DNA of 64,000 nucleotides from Atrichornis clamosus (Eukaryota > Chordata > Aves > Passeriformes > Menuridae), in contig WBMZ01003273.1 of NCBI GenBank assembly GCA_013400975.1, positions 79,090 to 143,089 on the forward strand. The letters are read 5' to 3'. Each line of letters starts with the position of its first letter. Position 1 is the first letter of the stretch. Made by a program: the position numbers and the translations under genes. The notes below the pieces were generated by a model, which saw only the letters and a list, made by a program, of their open reading frames with translations, searched no databases and was not told where the DNA came from. Shown piece after piece: positions 1 through 12,200 of this stretch.

Positions 1-2500
1 GTTGATGTCATTTATACACTCATGGTAAGATACATAAAAACTCTTACAATACCCTTATAAACAGTTCTTACACAAAAATACCATACTGTTGATACAAATT
101 ATGTATGTATAAAGTAATACAAATACTTAGATGCTTTCATGGCAGTGACATTTTAGTTTTGATATTTGGCAAATCTGGAGAAAAGATAGAGTGAATATTT
201 TATTTTTGCTTCCTGGGTTTAAATAAGACAAATGTGTTGTATTTAATTCCGACATTTTAATTTTCAAAGATGTGTTTTAAAGTCACTGGTCCCTCTGACC
301 AACTAATCTGAATTGCTAATGAGATACAAAAGTATATAATTGATAAGGTATTTTCCTCCTAAAAATAGTATCTCCCAGATGAGAAAGAGGTAGTGTTGAG
401 CACTGCATAATATTTCACATATGTGTTCTCACACATCAGAGGCATTTTGCAGCAACGCTCAGACTCAGAAACACTTCACAGCAGACTTGCAGATTTCACA
501 GTACTTGTAACCGATAGAGAACCAAGATTTATTTCTAGTTTCATAACTGGAGAAAGGATATTGTTCATTAGTCTTTGCAGATGCATATTACATCTAAGAA
601 GTTGTCCCTGACTGGCGGCTTCCTTGGCACTATTTACTCAGCTTCTAATTGTCAAATCCATGTTAAATTCACAAGCAAAAATTTATTATGAAGCTACATT
701 TAATACAAAATAATGTGATGGTGTTTGTACTATTGCAAAAAAGATATACAGACTGTTAACACAACTTAGGTTTGAGTTTTATGTTTCTGGATTTTTATTA
801 CACTTTTAGATCTATACATTTAGTGTTACATGCAATGGAAACCACACCACGTGTGTCATCCTGTTGTAATCTGAAGTGATTAAGTTCTCTTGTGTAACCT
901 AATTAGGTGATGTGCAGACTAAAGTTTTTGCATTCATTAATTATTTATTAAATTGTTATTTATTAAATAATATTTATTTTGGTGTTACAAAAATGTATTT
1001 TATATATAATTTCCTTCTAGTTCATATTAATGTTCAATCCAGTTATCATTAGTATAAATGAGTCCCCCAAGGAGTCAACCTAAACTTATTTATCCAATCT
1101 GCTTATATGTCTAGACAGCACTGAGTTTTCATGCTAAATATTGCAAATATTAAAAATATTAACAAAATGTTCAATTGTAGGCCTCAAAATGGGGATTGCT
1201 TTCTTTGCAGCACTGCTGCTTCTCACATGTTTAAAGACAAAAGTGGTCAGAGAGAAAAAAATAGTTATCTCAGATTCCAAGTTAGGAAATGTCATGTTCT
1301 GGGATCTGGAAAGTTTAAAGTCATGGTTCCACATGTAAAATATATGAGATTTACCAAATGCCACTCTGTTTTCTTGGGCAAAACCCAAGAACAGTTAGTG
1401 TGAGTGAGTATATGGAAGCAGAGGAAGAATACCAGATAAGAAACAGAAGGCTTGAGGGAAACATGTACAACTGAATGTTTTTCAAAAGACAAAGCATCCA
1501 ATTCTGCAGAATACTTAGACTAAATTAAGCACTTTCAGATGGCCTCTGGTGAATAAATCTCGATTGTCTAGGTAACAAATATTTCCTGTCTAGTTTTCAA
1601 ATAAACCAAAGTAATTTACAATGGTTTCATTCATTTCCAGGCTACAGGTTCCAGACTGGCACTAATTGCTAAAATGTAGCTATTCTTGGGACTTGGATAT
1701 TTTGTTGTTGATCTGTGGCTGGCAACTGGCTCCTCTGCTTTTAGTCATTGTGCCAATTATTGCTGTAACAGGAATGATTTAAATGAAGATGCTTGCTGGG
1801 CAAGGGAAAAAAGATTAGAAGGAACTGTAAATCACAGGAAAAGTAGGTTCTATTATATTTTTATGTTTTTATGTTGTACTAAACTGTGTTGCTTAATAGG
1901 GACATTGGTGATGGATCAGGAATATACTCCTCAAAGAAGGCAAAGTCAACCTTGTTCTATTATTCTAACAAAACGGTGATATAGCAAATATGAAGCTGAA
2001 AATTGAAAACATGATTTACTAATTTGTGTTCTCTAAGGGTTTGTGGCATTCAGAGCACACTAAGCATTTTAAAAATACTGGGTCCCTCATGGCTCTTCCA
2101 AGCCTGCATTTGGGTTCCCTCTTCTTTGCATTCTGCGGGTTTTTTTCTTTTTCTTAATTTTTTTTCCAGTCTGTTCCTCTTCAGAGCTCCCCTCTTCCAC
2201 CTCTCTTCTCATCTCTTCTCTTGCTCTCACCCTGCAGTTGTCTGTGGGCTTAAGATTAAAAACCACAGTATAGAAAACGTCAGTAACAAGGATGTGTGAA
2301 GATGTGACAGTGCAGCTGATTGTGCCCTGCAATCTCTTGCTCTGAATTTCATTCTTTCCCTCTCAACTGGGAAGGGAAGCAGGAGCCTGGAAACCTGTTT
2401 CAAAGTCTGAAAGGAGTTTGCAATGAGGTGGGAGTCAGCTTTTTCTCCCGGGTAACAAGGGACAGAAGGAAATGACCTCGAGTTTCACCAAGGGATATTT
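1..2500. other. AT-rich intergenic DNA, no gene recognised
   Basis: The stretch is AT-rich with many stop codons in all frames. The open frames present are short (under 100 codons), overlap one another on both strands and show no family motif. I looked for upstream exons of the ABCB-like relic at 6.63 kb, in particular a Walker B/D-loop exon, and did not find one here. Confidence 0.6.
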
Positions 2501-3695
2501 AGAATCAGAATCAGAGAATCATGGAATGGTTTGGGTGGGAAGGGACCTTAAATATCACGTAGTTCCATGGGCCATGGGCAGGTACACCTTGCAAAGACCA
2601 GGTTGCTCAAAGCTGCATCCAGCTGGAGCTTGGACACTTCCAGGGATGAGGCATTCACAACTTCTGTGGGCAGCCTGTTCCTGTGCCTCACCACCCTCAT
2701 GGTCAAGATTTTTTTTCTAATGTCTAATCCAAATCTACTCTTTCAGTTTGAAGCCATTCCCCCTTGTCCTGTCACTACAGGCTCTTGTAAAAAGTCCCTC
2801 TCCTTCTTTCTTGTAGGCTCCCTTCAGGTACTAGAAGGCCACAATTAGGCCACCCCTAAGCCATCTCTCTTCCAGGTTGAACGAACACAATTCTTTCAGC
2901 TTTTTCTCACAGAAGAGGCGCTCCAGCCCTCTGATCATCTTGATGGCTCTGCTCTGGACTTGCTCCAACAGGTCCATGTCCTTCCCGTGCTGAGGACCTC
3001 AGACCTGGATGCAGTGCTCCAGGTGGGCTCTCACCAGAGTGGAGCAGAGGGGCAGAATCCCCTCCCTCTCCCTGCTGGCCGTGCTGCTTTAATTGCAGCC
3101 CAGGTCACATGTGGCTTTCTGGGCTGTGAGTGCACATGGTCAGGGCATGCCCAGCCTCTCCTCCACCAGCACCCCCAGGTCCTTCTGGACAGGGCTGCTC
3201 TCCACCTGTTCATTCCCCAGCCCATGTTGATACCAGGGGTTGCCCCAACCCAGGTGTAGCACGAGCACTTGGCCTTGTTAAACTGCATGAGATGCCCATG
3301 GGCCCATTTCTCAAGTTTGTCCAGGTCCCTCTGGATGGCATCCCCATCTCTCAGGTGTGTCAACTGCACCACTCAGCTTGATGTCATCTGCAAATTTGCT
3401 GTGGGTGCACTTGACCCCTTCATCTATGTCATTAATTTAATGATATTAAATAATGCTGGTCCCAATATGGATCTCTGGGGGACACCATTTGTCACTGATT
3501 TCCAGCAGGACTTTGAGCCATTGACCACTGCCCTCTGGATGCATCCACCCAACCAATTTCTTATCCATCTAACAGTTCACTGATCAAATCCATGTCTTGT
3601 CAATTTTGAAAGATGTTGTGGGGGGTCATATCAAAAGCTTTACAGAAGTCCAGATAAATGACATCTGTAGCCCTTCCCTTGACCACTGATGTAGT
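2501..3695 (-). repeat. CR1 LINE fragment (3' part), minus orientation
   Basis: The left edge has the short repeated octamer-like tail typical of CR1 3' ends, here reverse-complemented as repeats of GAATCAGA/GAATCATG. It is followed by the well-known antisense CR1 text, for example the stretch around 2530-2570 beginning GGTTTGGGTGGGAAGGGACC and the later 'lipid-like' block at 2750-2850. Read on the minus strand, the interval runs from the end of the reverse transcriptase reading frame through the 3' UTR to the 3' terminus. The reading frame is broken. Open frames on both strands here are shadows of the repeat. The right edge is approximate. Confidence 0.9.
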
Positions 3696-3714
3696 CCCCC
3701 TCTCCTAGGAGGCC

Positions 3715-3945
3715 TCTAGATTGGACTCTAGATTAGGAAAGATTTCTTCACTGAGAGAGTTGTTGAGCACTGGAACAGGATTCCCAGGGTAGTGGTTGAG
3801 TCACCATCCCTGAAAGTGTTCCAAGAAACATGTATATGTGACAGTGAGACATGGTTTAGTGGTGAAAATGGCAGTGCTGGATTACATGGTTGAACTCAAT
3901 GAGCTTAGAGGTCTTTTTCAATCTTAATGATTCTGTGATTCGGTG
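3715..3945 (+). repeat. CR1 LINE 3' end fragment, plus orientation
   Basis: The text has the order of a CR1 3' end read on the plus strand: a 'ttcttcactgagag...gagcactggaacagg' block at about 3745-3780, then 'ctccatccctgaaag'-like text, then a closing 'gaggtctttttcaatc' block. It ends in the hallmark AATGATTCTGTGATTC tail at about 3925-3941. The fragment abuts the oppositely oriented CR1 copy on its left, so the two are an inverted, probably independently inserted, pair. Confidence 0.85.
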
Positions 3946-6633
3946 GTACTTAGTCCGTTGTGTTTCCTATTTGTAGATTTTCTAAGCATTTATACTACTT
4001 CTTACATAGACGTAATGATGCAGAAAGAAGGATTTACTAATGGCATGGGCATAGTTAAGTTTTTGGAGGTTAGTTCTCATTTTAGAGCTTCTAGGCTTTT
4101 CCTTCTTCTTATGGAGTTGAGGTTGAGTCATGTTTTCTTGCAAGCTCTTTTCTACATTTACAGTAAGGGCTGATGATTCACAAGCCTAGAGGTGTTCTGT
4201 TACACATTGAAATTAGAAGTTGGAAGAGGTTTATTTTTAAAAGAATATATGTGTTAAAAAAAAGAAACATATTCTTCTTTACATGATAGGGTAACTGATG
4301 AAAAAATTCCTTATTCATCAAGTTTTGCCAAACAAGTAACCGTGTTGAGTGCATTCTACTGTACTGAAATATTTCAAAGTTATCTCATAGCCACGTTGTT
4401 TGCAGCTGATTATCATCTCATGCCAACTTCCTTGAAGACTTTGTAAGAAAAGTTACAAGACTGTTAGGTGATGACCTGAATATCTGGTTTTGGCAGACTA
4501 TATTCATCAAAATAATTTTTTGCAGATCACTAGTTTCTGGCAATATTTCAAACACATCCTTCCATAGCAATTCAGCAAATCAAGCAAACTTAAAGGAAAA
4601 AAATTTGCAAATATCTATTTTTAGATCTTGCTAGAAATCTACTTTTTTAAAAGTGATGTTCTTCATGGAAAACTGCCTGTGGAGAAATGCCATCTTCTCA
4701 CACCAGAGTGTGTGTGAAAGGCAGTGCAGAAATTACATAGCTAAAAGAGAGTAGATGTATTTCATGCATTTCTTATGAGCAGCAAAATTTGTCATACACT
4801 TATATCTAATGAGTCAAGCAGCCCCTGGTACAATCCAGGGGCAACAATTCCCAGTGGTACAGACACTACGGGGAGCGTCTGTGAAGGTAGTGGGATTCCA
4901 CAGTATGCCAATCTTACACACGTGACAGTGAGAAAGAATTGAGCTTCAGTCGCATGTACTGGGTGGTTTTCTAATTCTTAATTTTCTTCTCCCACTTTGA
5001 AACTAAATTATGAGCTGTAGTGAGTTTAGTGCTTAATGAATATACTTGACAAAATTGACTTTCAAGATGCATTACATATTGAGCTTTGATTTGCTAGATT
5101 CCTACCAAGGCTAAATCAACAGTTACTAGACTTACTGTTGATATTCATTAGCTAGAAGTAGATTGTCTTAATATTTGGGAGCATTAAGAAAATTAAGACA
5201 TGAGCTTCCACTACTTTTCAGTCAAGATTGGGTACCTAGCTTCATTAATCATTTTTTGCGAGCTTCTACTATTTTTTGTTCTGTGCAAAACAGGAAGATT
5301 TTCAAAGGTTAAAAATGAATAGAGATTAGATGCCAAGCTGCTGTATGAGCCAGGAAAACCTGTGTCTACATTTGTAGGAATGGCCAGTGTTTCTGCTTTA
5401 GGAGTTTTAAATGGCATGGAGTTTGGAATTTCTCCTTTAGGAGTTTGGAAAAACTGATTTTCAAAAAATGCTGAGAGTATACCCTATGAAAGGTAATTTC
5501 TTTATGAACAAGCTCCAAATCACTGGTTGCTTTTGAAAATGTGGACATATGTTTACCCTGCAATTCCAAAAGCCTTTGCAGGTGATGGGGCTTGTTCAGT
5601 TTATCCTGACTGGGCTCCCAGAGCAGTGAGAGCTCCCTGGCATTATCCTCGTGACAGCTTACACAAGACCAGTGGAAGTTAAACTCTCATTGCTGGCCTG
5701 CACTAAAATGTGTGCTGTCTCCACTTCACTGCTATAATTCATTCTAATTGCATATATTTAACAGCAGCACATCTACAACTGTTGTCACCACACTCTCAAG
5801 AGTACATAGACATACTTCTATTGCAGTTATCCATCAGACGTCTAAAAATATCCGTTCAATTTTTTTTCTGCTGATGAGTATCTGCTTCCAGACACAGATG
5901 GCTTCAGAAGCCATAGAAAATATTTGTTGCTACTCTGACTCAGGAAAAAAAGAAAATTGAACTTATATACGAACAAAGCTTGCAAGCATCATGCAAGTTA
6001 AAAAATGTTTCTTCAAAAATATATTGAAATATTCTTTTTTAAAATGAACATAAACACCAATAAACTGAGATACTGAGTGGGTGCTGTTTTAAGTGTGTAT
6101 ACCAAGTACACACTTCCTTAGTGCTTAAAAACTAAAATACAAAATTAACCAGCATGTTATTGGATTATAACATGATTTTATAATGGAACTCTTTGGGGGA
6201 TTAAGTTGTAATTTTTTAATGAGTGGGACTGAACTTGGAGTAGTTTTCTATGTTGCTGAAATGAGTCAGAAAGTGCATGACTTGTCAAAGGAGCCAGGCC
6301 AATTTGTTGGGGACAATTTCTAAAACTAATCAACTAAGACCTCCTTGCAGCAGTAAAGAAGGGCCAGTCTGTGACCCTGGAAAAGTCTGCTCGACCTGAC
6401 TTCTGGGGCATGTGAAAATACAACCAGGGAGGACTGTCTGTCTCCTGCCCCCCACCCCATATGTACAAACACGAATCTGAACCAGTCATCAGGGTAACAC
6501 CTTTTCACCTCTGAGGCCACAGAAACATCACCTCCGTCATTCTTCTATCACAGATAACAGACTAGAGGCACCATAGGTGGAAACAGCTGCTGTACCAGTT
6601 TTTAATTCACCCTTTGGTTTTCCCATTGTGCAG
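3946..6633. other. Intergenic DNA, no gene or repeat recognised
   Basis: The stretch is AT-rich and without a recognisable exon, RNA gene or repeat. It lies immediately upstream of the ABCB-like relic exon, so if that exon ever belonged to a gene in this window its last intron would have to be longer than 2.6 kb, and nothing upstream supports that. Confidence 0.5.
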
Positions 6634-6930
6634 ATTGTTCAGGAAGTGTCAGATAAAGAAGGAAAAGGTCACACATGCCTCATGATAGCTCACCACCTCT
6701 ACACCATCCAAAATGCAGACAAGATTTTGAGTGGCAAGGTCACAGAGCAAGAGAACTCCGGGCTGGAAAAGGCATCTGCTGTTCTCTGGTCAATGTTTGA
6801 AGTAAGACATGAAATGCGTGAGTGGGCAGCACCAGCTGCTGAAGTGCAGCTGTACAGCAGGCTCAGTCTTTTAGATGAGACTATTAAGGATGTTTCACTA
6901 CATGTGGTTTTCATACAATTCCATAAATAG
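6634..6930 (+). pseudogene. Degenerate terminal exon of an ABCB1/ABCB4-type ABC transporter
   Basis: A pyrimidine-rich acceptor (tttggttttcccattgtgcag) is followed by a frame reading IVQEVSDKEGKGHTCLMIAH and then HLYTIQNADKI. This matches the final ATP-binding segment of ABCB transporters after the Walker B exon, including the H-loop His (in IAHH, where the family has IAHR) and the TIQNAD block. The family's following residues are shortened and unlike the consensus: the frame continues to a stop at 6928-6930 through about 65 residues with little similarity. No partner exons (Walker A, signature, Walker B) are visible upstream. The orientation, tail to tail with CROT, is the same as ABCB4-CROT in mammals. 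I infer a decayed paralogue or the last trace of a lost gene. A live gene whose other exons lie beyond the left edge is possible but less likely, given the altered residues. Confidence 0.6.
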
Positions 6931-8280
6931 TTTCCTAAAACCTGTAACTAATAAATAACTGAAGTACATTGGCTTCAAGAACCCAGTCCTCTTCACCAGC
7001 ACTAAAGTTCATTGTTGCTCCAATTGCAGAGTACACAGCAGTCACAAAAAAGCCCCAGTGATTTGCCAAACTGCAGAGTCAAGGACTCTGGGTGGAGAGC
7101 TCCAGGCTCTGAGATCAGCTCTGCTGCACAGAGCACATTCTGCTCATGCAGAAGGGCACAAAAACAGGGAGAGGCTTTGAGGGCACAGACACTGCAGACA
7201 AAATGCTTTACACAACAAGGAAATTAATGCCACATTCATGAATTCATGCACCCCCACACATAACAAGCAGCTGTAACACTCACAGAATTTAAATTTTTTC
7301 TCTCTGGATCCAGTTCTGTCTTCAGTTTCTCTAGGCAAGGCTCAGACTGTCTCAGCTGAACAGGAAATTCTGCTTATGCTGGTGATTGAATGCCATTTTC
7401 TCAATGATTCACTTTCTGAAGAAGTTGTCCTTTTTCTGTATTTCTGTCAGGATTTCTATGTTGCCAGAAATCCCCAGCAAGGCAGGAGTAGGTGTATGGA
7501 AAACAAATGCAAAATTACTCCCTTCATCAGACTTCAGGCTGCTTTGAACAAATGTTCAAAGCAAACTGTCCTTATCGCAATTGCAACCAGGTTTAGTAAC
7601 CCAGTTGAGGGGTGAGAGGTTGTAACTGTCAGGCAGAACTTATTAAAATAAAGAATAATCAGGCAAAGCTTGATCCAAAATCCTAATCTATCTCACAGAA
7701 ATCACAGCATTATAAAGACAGAGGCTTCACTACCCATGAGATTTCAGGTCATTTACCTCCAAGAAAGTGGGTGGGTTATTATAAGCTCTGCAGAACAGGA
7801 ATGGAGTCTCTGTAGGAGTTCTGGAAGACCTCAAAAAAACTACTCAACAATGAATGGCTGTCAGATGTAATTGAGACAAGACGTACAGGTAGCCCAGTAA
7901 AGGCAGAGAAGACAAAGGCTGAGATGAGACCATTTTTTGAGGCAACAAGACACAATGTAACACACCCTGGCCTATAGAGGTGTCAGGCTTTGAGGGAGGA
8001 AATCAAGAGGGAAACTGTTCTTGCTACTGTGGACAAAAATGAAACAGCTTGCAAAGGGCAAAGAGACTGGTTCCATGTTAGTTGAAAATGGACTTGTTTC
8101 TGTAAAATAAACAATAATCTTTGATTTCACTCAAACTCTAAGAGATAGAGAAAAAACAATGGGTACTTCAGAATCTCTATTTCAAGTTCCCTTGTCCCCA
8201 AGATCATCTTTCACAATGTTGCCACACATTAAATAGTCCAGCCATAAATCAATTAATACAAAGTTGATTTTCAGAAGAAT
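6931..8280. other. Intergenic region between the ABCB relic and the CROT 3' end
   Basis: No exon or repeat is recognised. Short open frames at 7012-7227, 7376-7615 and 7670-7870 have no family features. The right part approaches the likely CROT polyadenylation region. Confidence 0.5.
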
Positions 8281-8281
8281 T

Positions 8282-9081
8282 TTATTTTTGTAACAGGAAA
8301 ATACAAAGCTACTCAGAGGAATCAAGTATTAAAATCCTGAGAACCATATCAAACTGTATTCAGTGCTTACGTTTATTGCATATTATTAGTGTAAAGCAGC
8401 AGATACTCACAGCCCACTAGAGGATGAAAACTGAGAAATCTGAAACTCATGCTGCTTTCTTTCTTTATATATGAGTGATTCTTTTTCAAACTTCTTCAGA
8501 CTGTAGTGCTCTCATACTACAAATGTAGTAGGAACATCCCCACTCATGGTTACAGCATTTATTTGGTATAATCCCAATAGCAAAAATGAAAGGTAACTTA
8601 TAAAATACCTCATAACCTGATGGAGGCAGCCCTTTTGTTTCATAAACAACTATGAATAGGAAGCATAATCATGGAAGAGGATGGTGTGGTTACTCTTAAG
8701 CACACAGTTAAGTGCTCCACTGGCATAAACACTACCAGTACACTACAAACTATTCTACACGTGACTACCAAGATCATAAATACAAGTCTCCCATCAATTC
8801 TCTGCTCCAACATCCCATCCCCAAGTACATTTGCATTGTTGTGGCATATTTTAATGTTGCATAGTTCTACACAGATAAGGTACTACTGCTTGCATTGCTG
8901 TTGCAAATGGCTACATTACTCTTAAAAGGGTACTGTTACCACAGTAAATCCCATAAAAATAGGTACACTTCACATAGATCATTAAATGTTTAAACTGAAT
9001 ATAACAGTACTCTTGAATAGCTTTTCATTTTAAAGTACTACAACTTCTGAACTTGCAAAGCCTCTTACATAATTACCGAGC
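8282..9081 (-). other. CROT: Probable 3' UTR of CROT with candidate poly(A) signals
   Basis: Downstream of the CROT stop codon on the minus strand there is no coding exon. Reverse-complement AATAAA hexamers (TTTATT on the plus strand) occur near 8282-8287, 8371 and 8560. Any of these could set the transcript end; which one is used cannot be told from sequence. The far limit given here is therefore an inference. Confidence 0.45.
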
Positions 9082-9202
9082 TTACAGCTGAGCTGTAACT
9101 GTTAACTGCAGCATGTCATGAAAACACTGGAACATAGTTCTGCACAGCACTTCTGCATCAGTCTCTGGACATGATTTCCAAGAAGAACAGGTAGTAACAA
9201 TC
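9082..9202 (-). CDS. CROT: CROT last exon with C-terminal peroxisomal signal region
   Basis: After an acceptor at 9203-9204 the exon completes an Arg codon and encodes SSWKSCPETDAEVLCR followed by FHDMLQ, both strongly CROT-like. It ends in TAQL and TAA (9084-9082). The family's C-terminus carries a type 1 peroxisomal targeting tripeptide (THL in human, from memory). Here the last three residues are AQL, a weaker match to the consensus. Confidence 0.93.
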
Positions 9203-12200
9203 CTATCAATACAGAAAGTTACAAACAGTGAAGTTACCACTCTTAATTGTCATGGTCTAGGATAAAGTCACACATGTTGCCCTAGAATTATTGGCATAAA
9301 TTTTAAAGGAAAAATTGTGACATAAACATACTGTCTCAACATTAAAAAAGGACTCAGATCTTTAGTGCCTTCAGTAAGCAATAACGTTGACAGATCTTGC
9401 AATCAGATACTTTGATTTAAATACCCATTACTACATACACAGTGCCACAACTTTTCTGCTTGTATTTGAAAATGCTGTTAATTATATTTCTTCTTCTTCT
9501 GAAACTAGTTTAAGGTTTTAAGTACTTTTTTTTCTATTTATCAAATAAAAGGTATATCTTAATCTAGTTCTATTTATTTTGAGAGAGCCATAGATCAAAG
9601 TATTAATAGCTTGTATTCTCAAATGGATTTGAATGGGCTCACAATCTGTATTTAGCTTTAGGAAGAAGTCATTCAAATTACACCTAAAACAGGAATGTAC
9701 CTCCACACATTCTAATCAAAGTAGTTTTAGATTTCATAAAAAAGCAGCAATTTGTGTCCATAAGACCAATAAGCTAAAGTTGGATCTTTTCAAATCCTAC
9801 AATTTTAGAAGTGAAGCCAAATGTTTTAGCCTCTCCTTATTACTCAAAGAGATCTGGTTTGAGCTGAGATGTGTCACTGCCAAGAATGATGGGCAGCGTG
9901 CTCACCTGTGCTCTTATCTGCTCTAGCTCAGCCAGAAAACTTCTCAAAAAATACCTTGGCATATTACAAATGATCTCTAAAATAACAGCCTATTTTAAAG
10001 TAAGTTAACTTCTTTTGTTGCTCCCTTCTTACACTCTCCCTACTCTTTACTTTCTGCTTATTGTCAGTATTCGGGTGCTCACTTACCCTCCACCACTTGT
10101 CCTTCCTCCCAAACATGCTTTCCCAGAATGCCAATGCCCCTATTCTCATGTGCCTCACTTCTCAACCTCTTCTGACACGTTTAGCCATATTTCTTTTTTA
10201 TTTCCCTTTCCTCATTCTAGTTGTTTGCTGCTTTCCCTCTGTGATAAAGGCAGAGCCATGCCCAAAAGGAAATTACATCCATACCTGTCATCTCTGATTG
10301 AATAAAAAAAGCCATAGCCATGTTGTACCATTGGGAGTGCAGATCCACTAAACCTGGTGTAGCCAGTCAGACTAGTTGAAAGGACAAAATTCCCACCTCC
10401 TCCACTGTGAAACAACACAAAAGTGAGACTTTTAAAGATAATTTAAAACAAAGGAAGTTATACAAAACAGTTATTTTGTCGCTGAGATCGAGAAATCAGC
10501 AAGTATAAGGCCAGTGTAACAAAGGCCTTGGTACCAAGGGATACAACTCCCCACATAACAAGAATATGGATTACCTGGCTGTGAAGGCCTTATCCCCATA
10601 CAGCTCTGGCACTGGCAGTCCTTGCTCCTGTGCTATGAGCAGGAGACCCAGAAGATGACGATCGAAGCCTGTCAAATAAACGCAAATACAGAATCATTAA
10701 CAGCAGCATTCCCAGGTTTTCTGCTTCTTCTGGTCTGGATAGCTGGGAGCTCAAATAGCAGCTGAAGGACAGATAAACAACACAGTCACATTGTAGCATC
10801 CAAAAACATTTCCCAGATATTTGATCTAAGTGGTCTTCATCACTTTCAACTTGCAGCACTGAGCTCAAAAGCAAATGACTTAAGTGACAGAGACCCAGCA
10901 CAGTTCCTGTGCAAACAAAAACCAAGAAAATCCCAAGGAGGAATTCAAGGAGGAAGAGTTCCACACAGTGGAAGTAGCCCATGGGCAGTTACCTGAACAA
11001 GGAGAAAAAGGTTTTCAGGGCCACAACTGCCCTGAATTGTGGTAACACATCAAGTAGGATGGAGAGAATATGAAGTTCTTCAGGTGACTATTTCCCAGCT
11101 ACTCTTTCTTATTCATAGAAGAGTGTATGACACTAACACAGCTGGGTTAGAATCTCATCCAAATCTCTGTGCTGCCCTAAAAGACCACATTTTGCGCTTT
11201 TCAGCCAGGCATATATTTGACCAGAAGGTGTTCTGAAGGTGTTTAGCTGGGCAGAAAAACTGAATTGATATTCCAAGTGAACATATCTTTGGGGTACAAG
11301 GAAGGATGCAAGGACTTGGTTTTTGCCCTTCTCTCCAAAATTAAAGTATAAAAGATTAAGGGGTGGTTTTTATTCATGTTGAAAATAAGGAGATAGAGAA
11401 AATGTACTAGCATACAATGATATTCCCATTTCACCCACAAGAAAAAAAAAAAAATTTTTATCGCAGAGTACCTTTTCCATTCTCACATTCTTTCCTCATT
11501 TTATTGTGCTTTGCAAATGCCTTATGCATCAGTTGCAGTCGTTGATAAGTCTGTAAAGTTGGGCGAGACAGAATTTAAAAAAAGAAAACAAAAAAACCAA
11601 TCCAAATGAGTAACACATCAGGAACCACAGATCTGCAAGTTTTTCCCTTTCACAGTTTCTAACAATTTTAGATAGAAGAAAATGGAGGAACTTGAAAGGT
11701 ATATTAGAATTTCTCTCAAACCCTTTCTCCCAAGTCCCAATTCCTTTTTGGAAGAATGTGCTTGTTTGCTTCCTGTATCTCACTTCTCTTATTCAGATCA
11801 TTATTGCACTGAACAGTATTCTAAACTTCATGCTCCTTTCCAAACAAGCTGAAGCAATGGAAAGGAACCACTGTGAACTAGAGCGATCAAACCCAAAAAC
11901 CTTCTACAGTACCATTTATCAGAAGGATAGTAGCTTCTACTAGGTGTAGTCCCAAATCTTCTCTGCTGATTGCCAATTCTGCCCAACATTATGGCATTTT
12001 TCAAGTTTTAATATAAACTCGTATATTAAAATCAGAGAGAAGGGAATACAAATAACATGTTCTTTGTAAAGGAGGCCTTGAGAAGCAGTCCTAGACACTC
12101 AAGGTCTTGACTTCCAAGATCTTAGATCTTGCTAGCTCTTTAACTACTTAAGAAGCACCCTTTATCCTTTTATTCATCACACAAGAGGCTGCTGCAGAGA

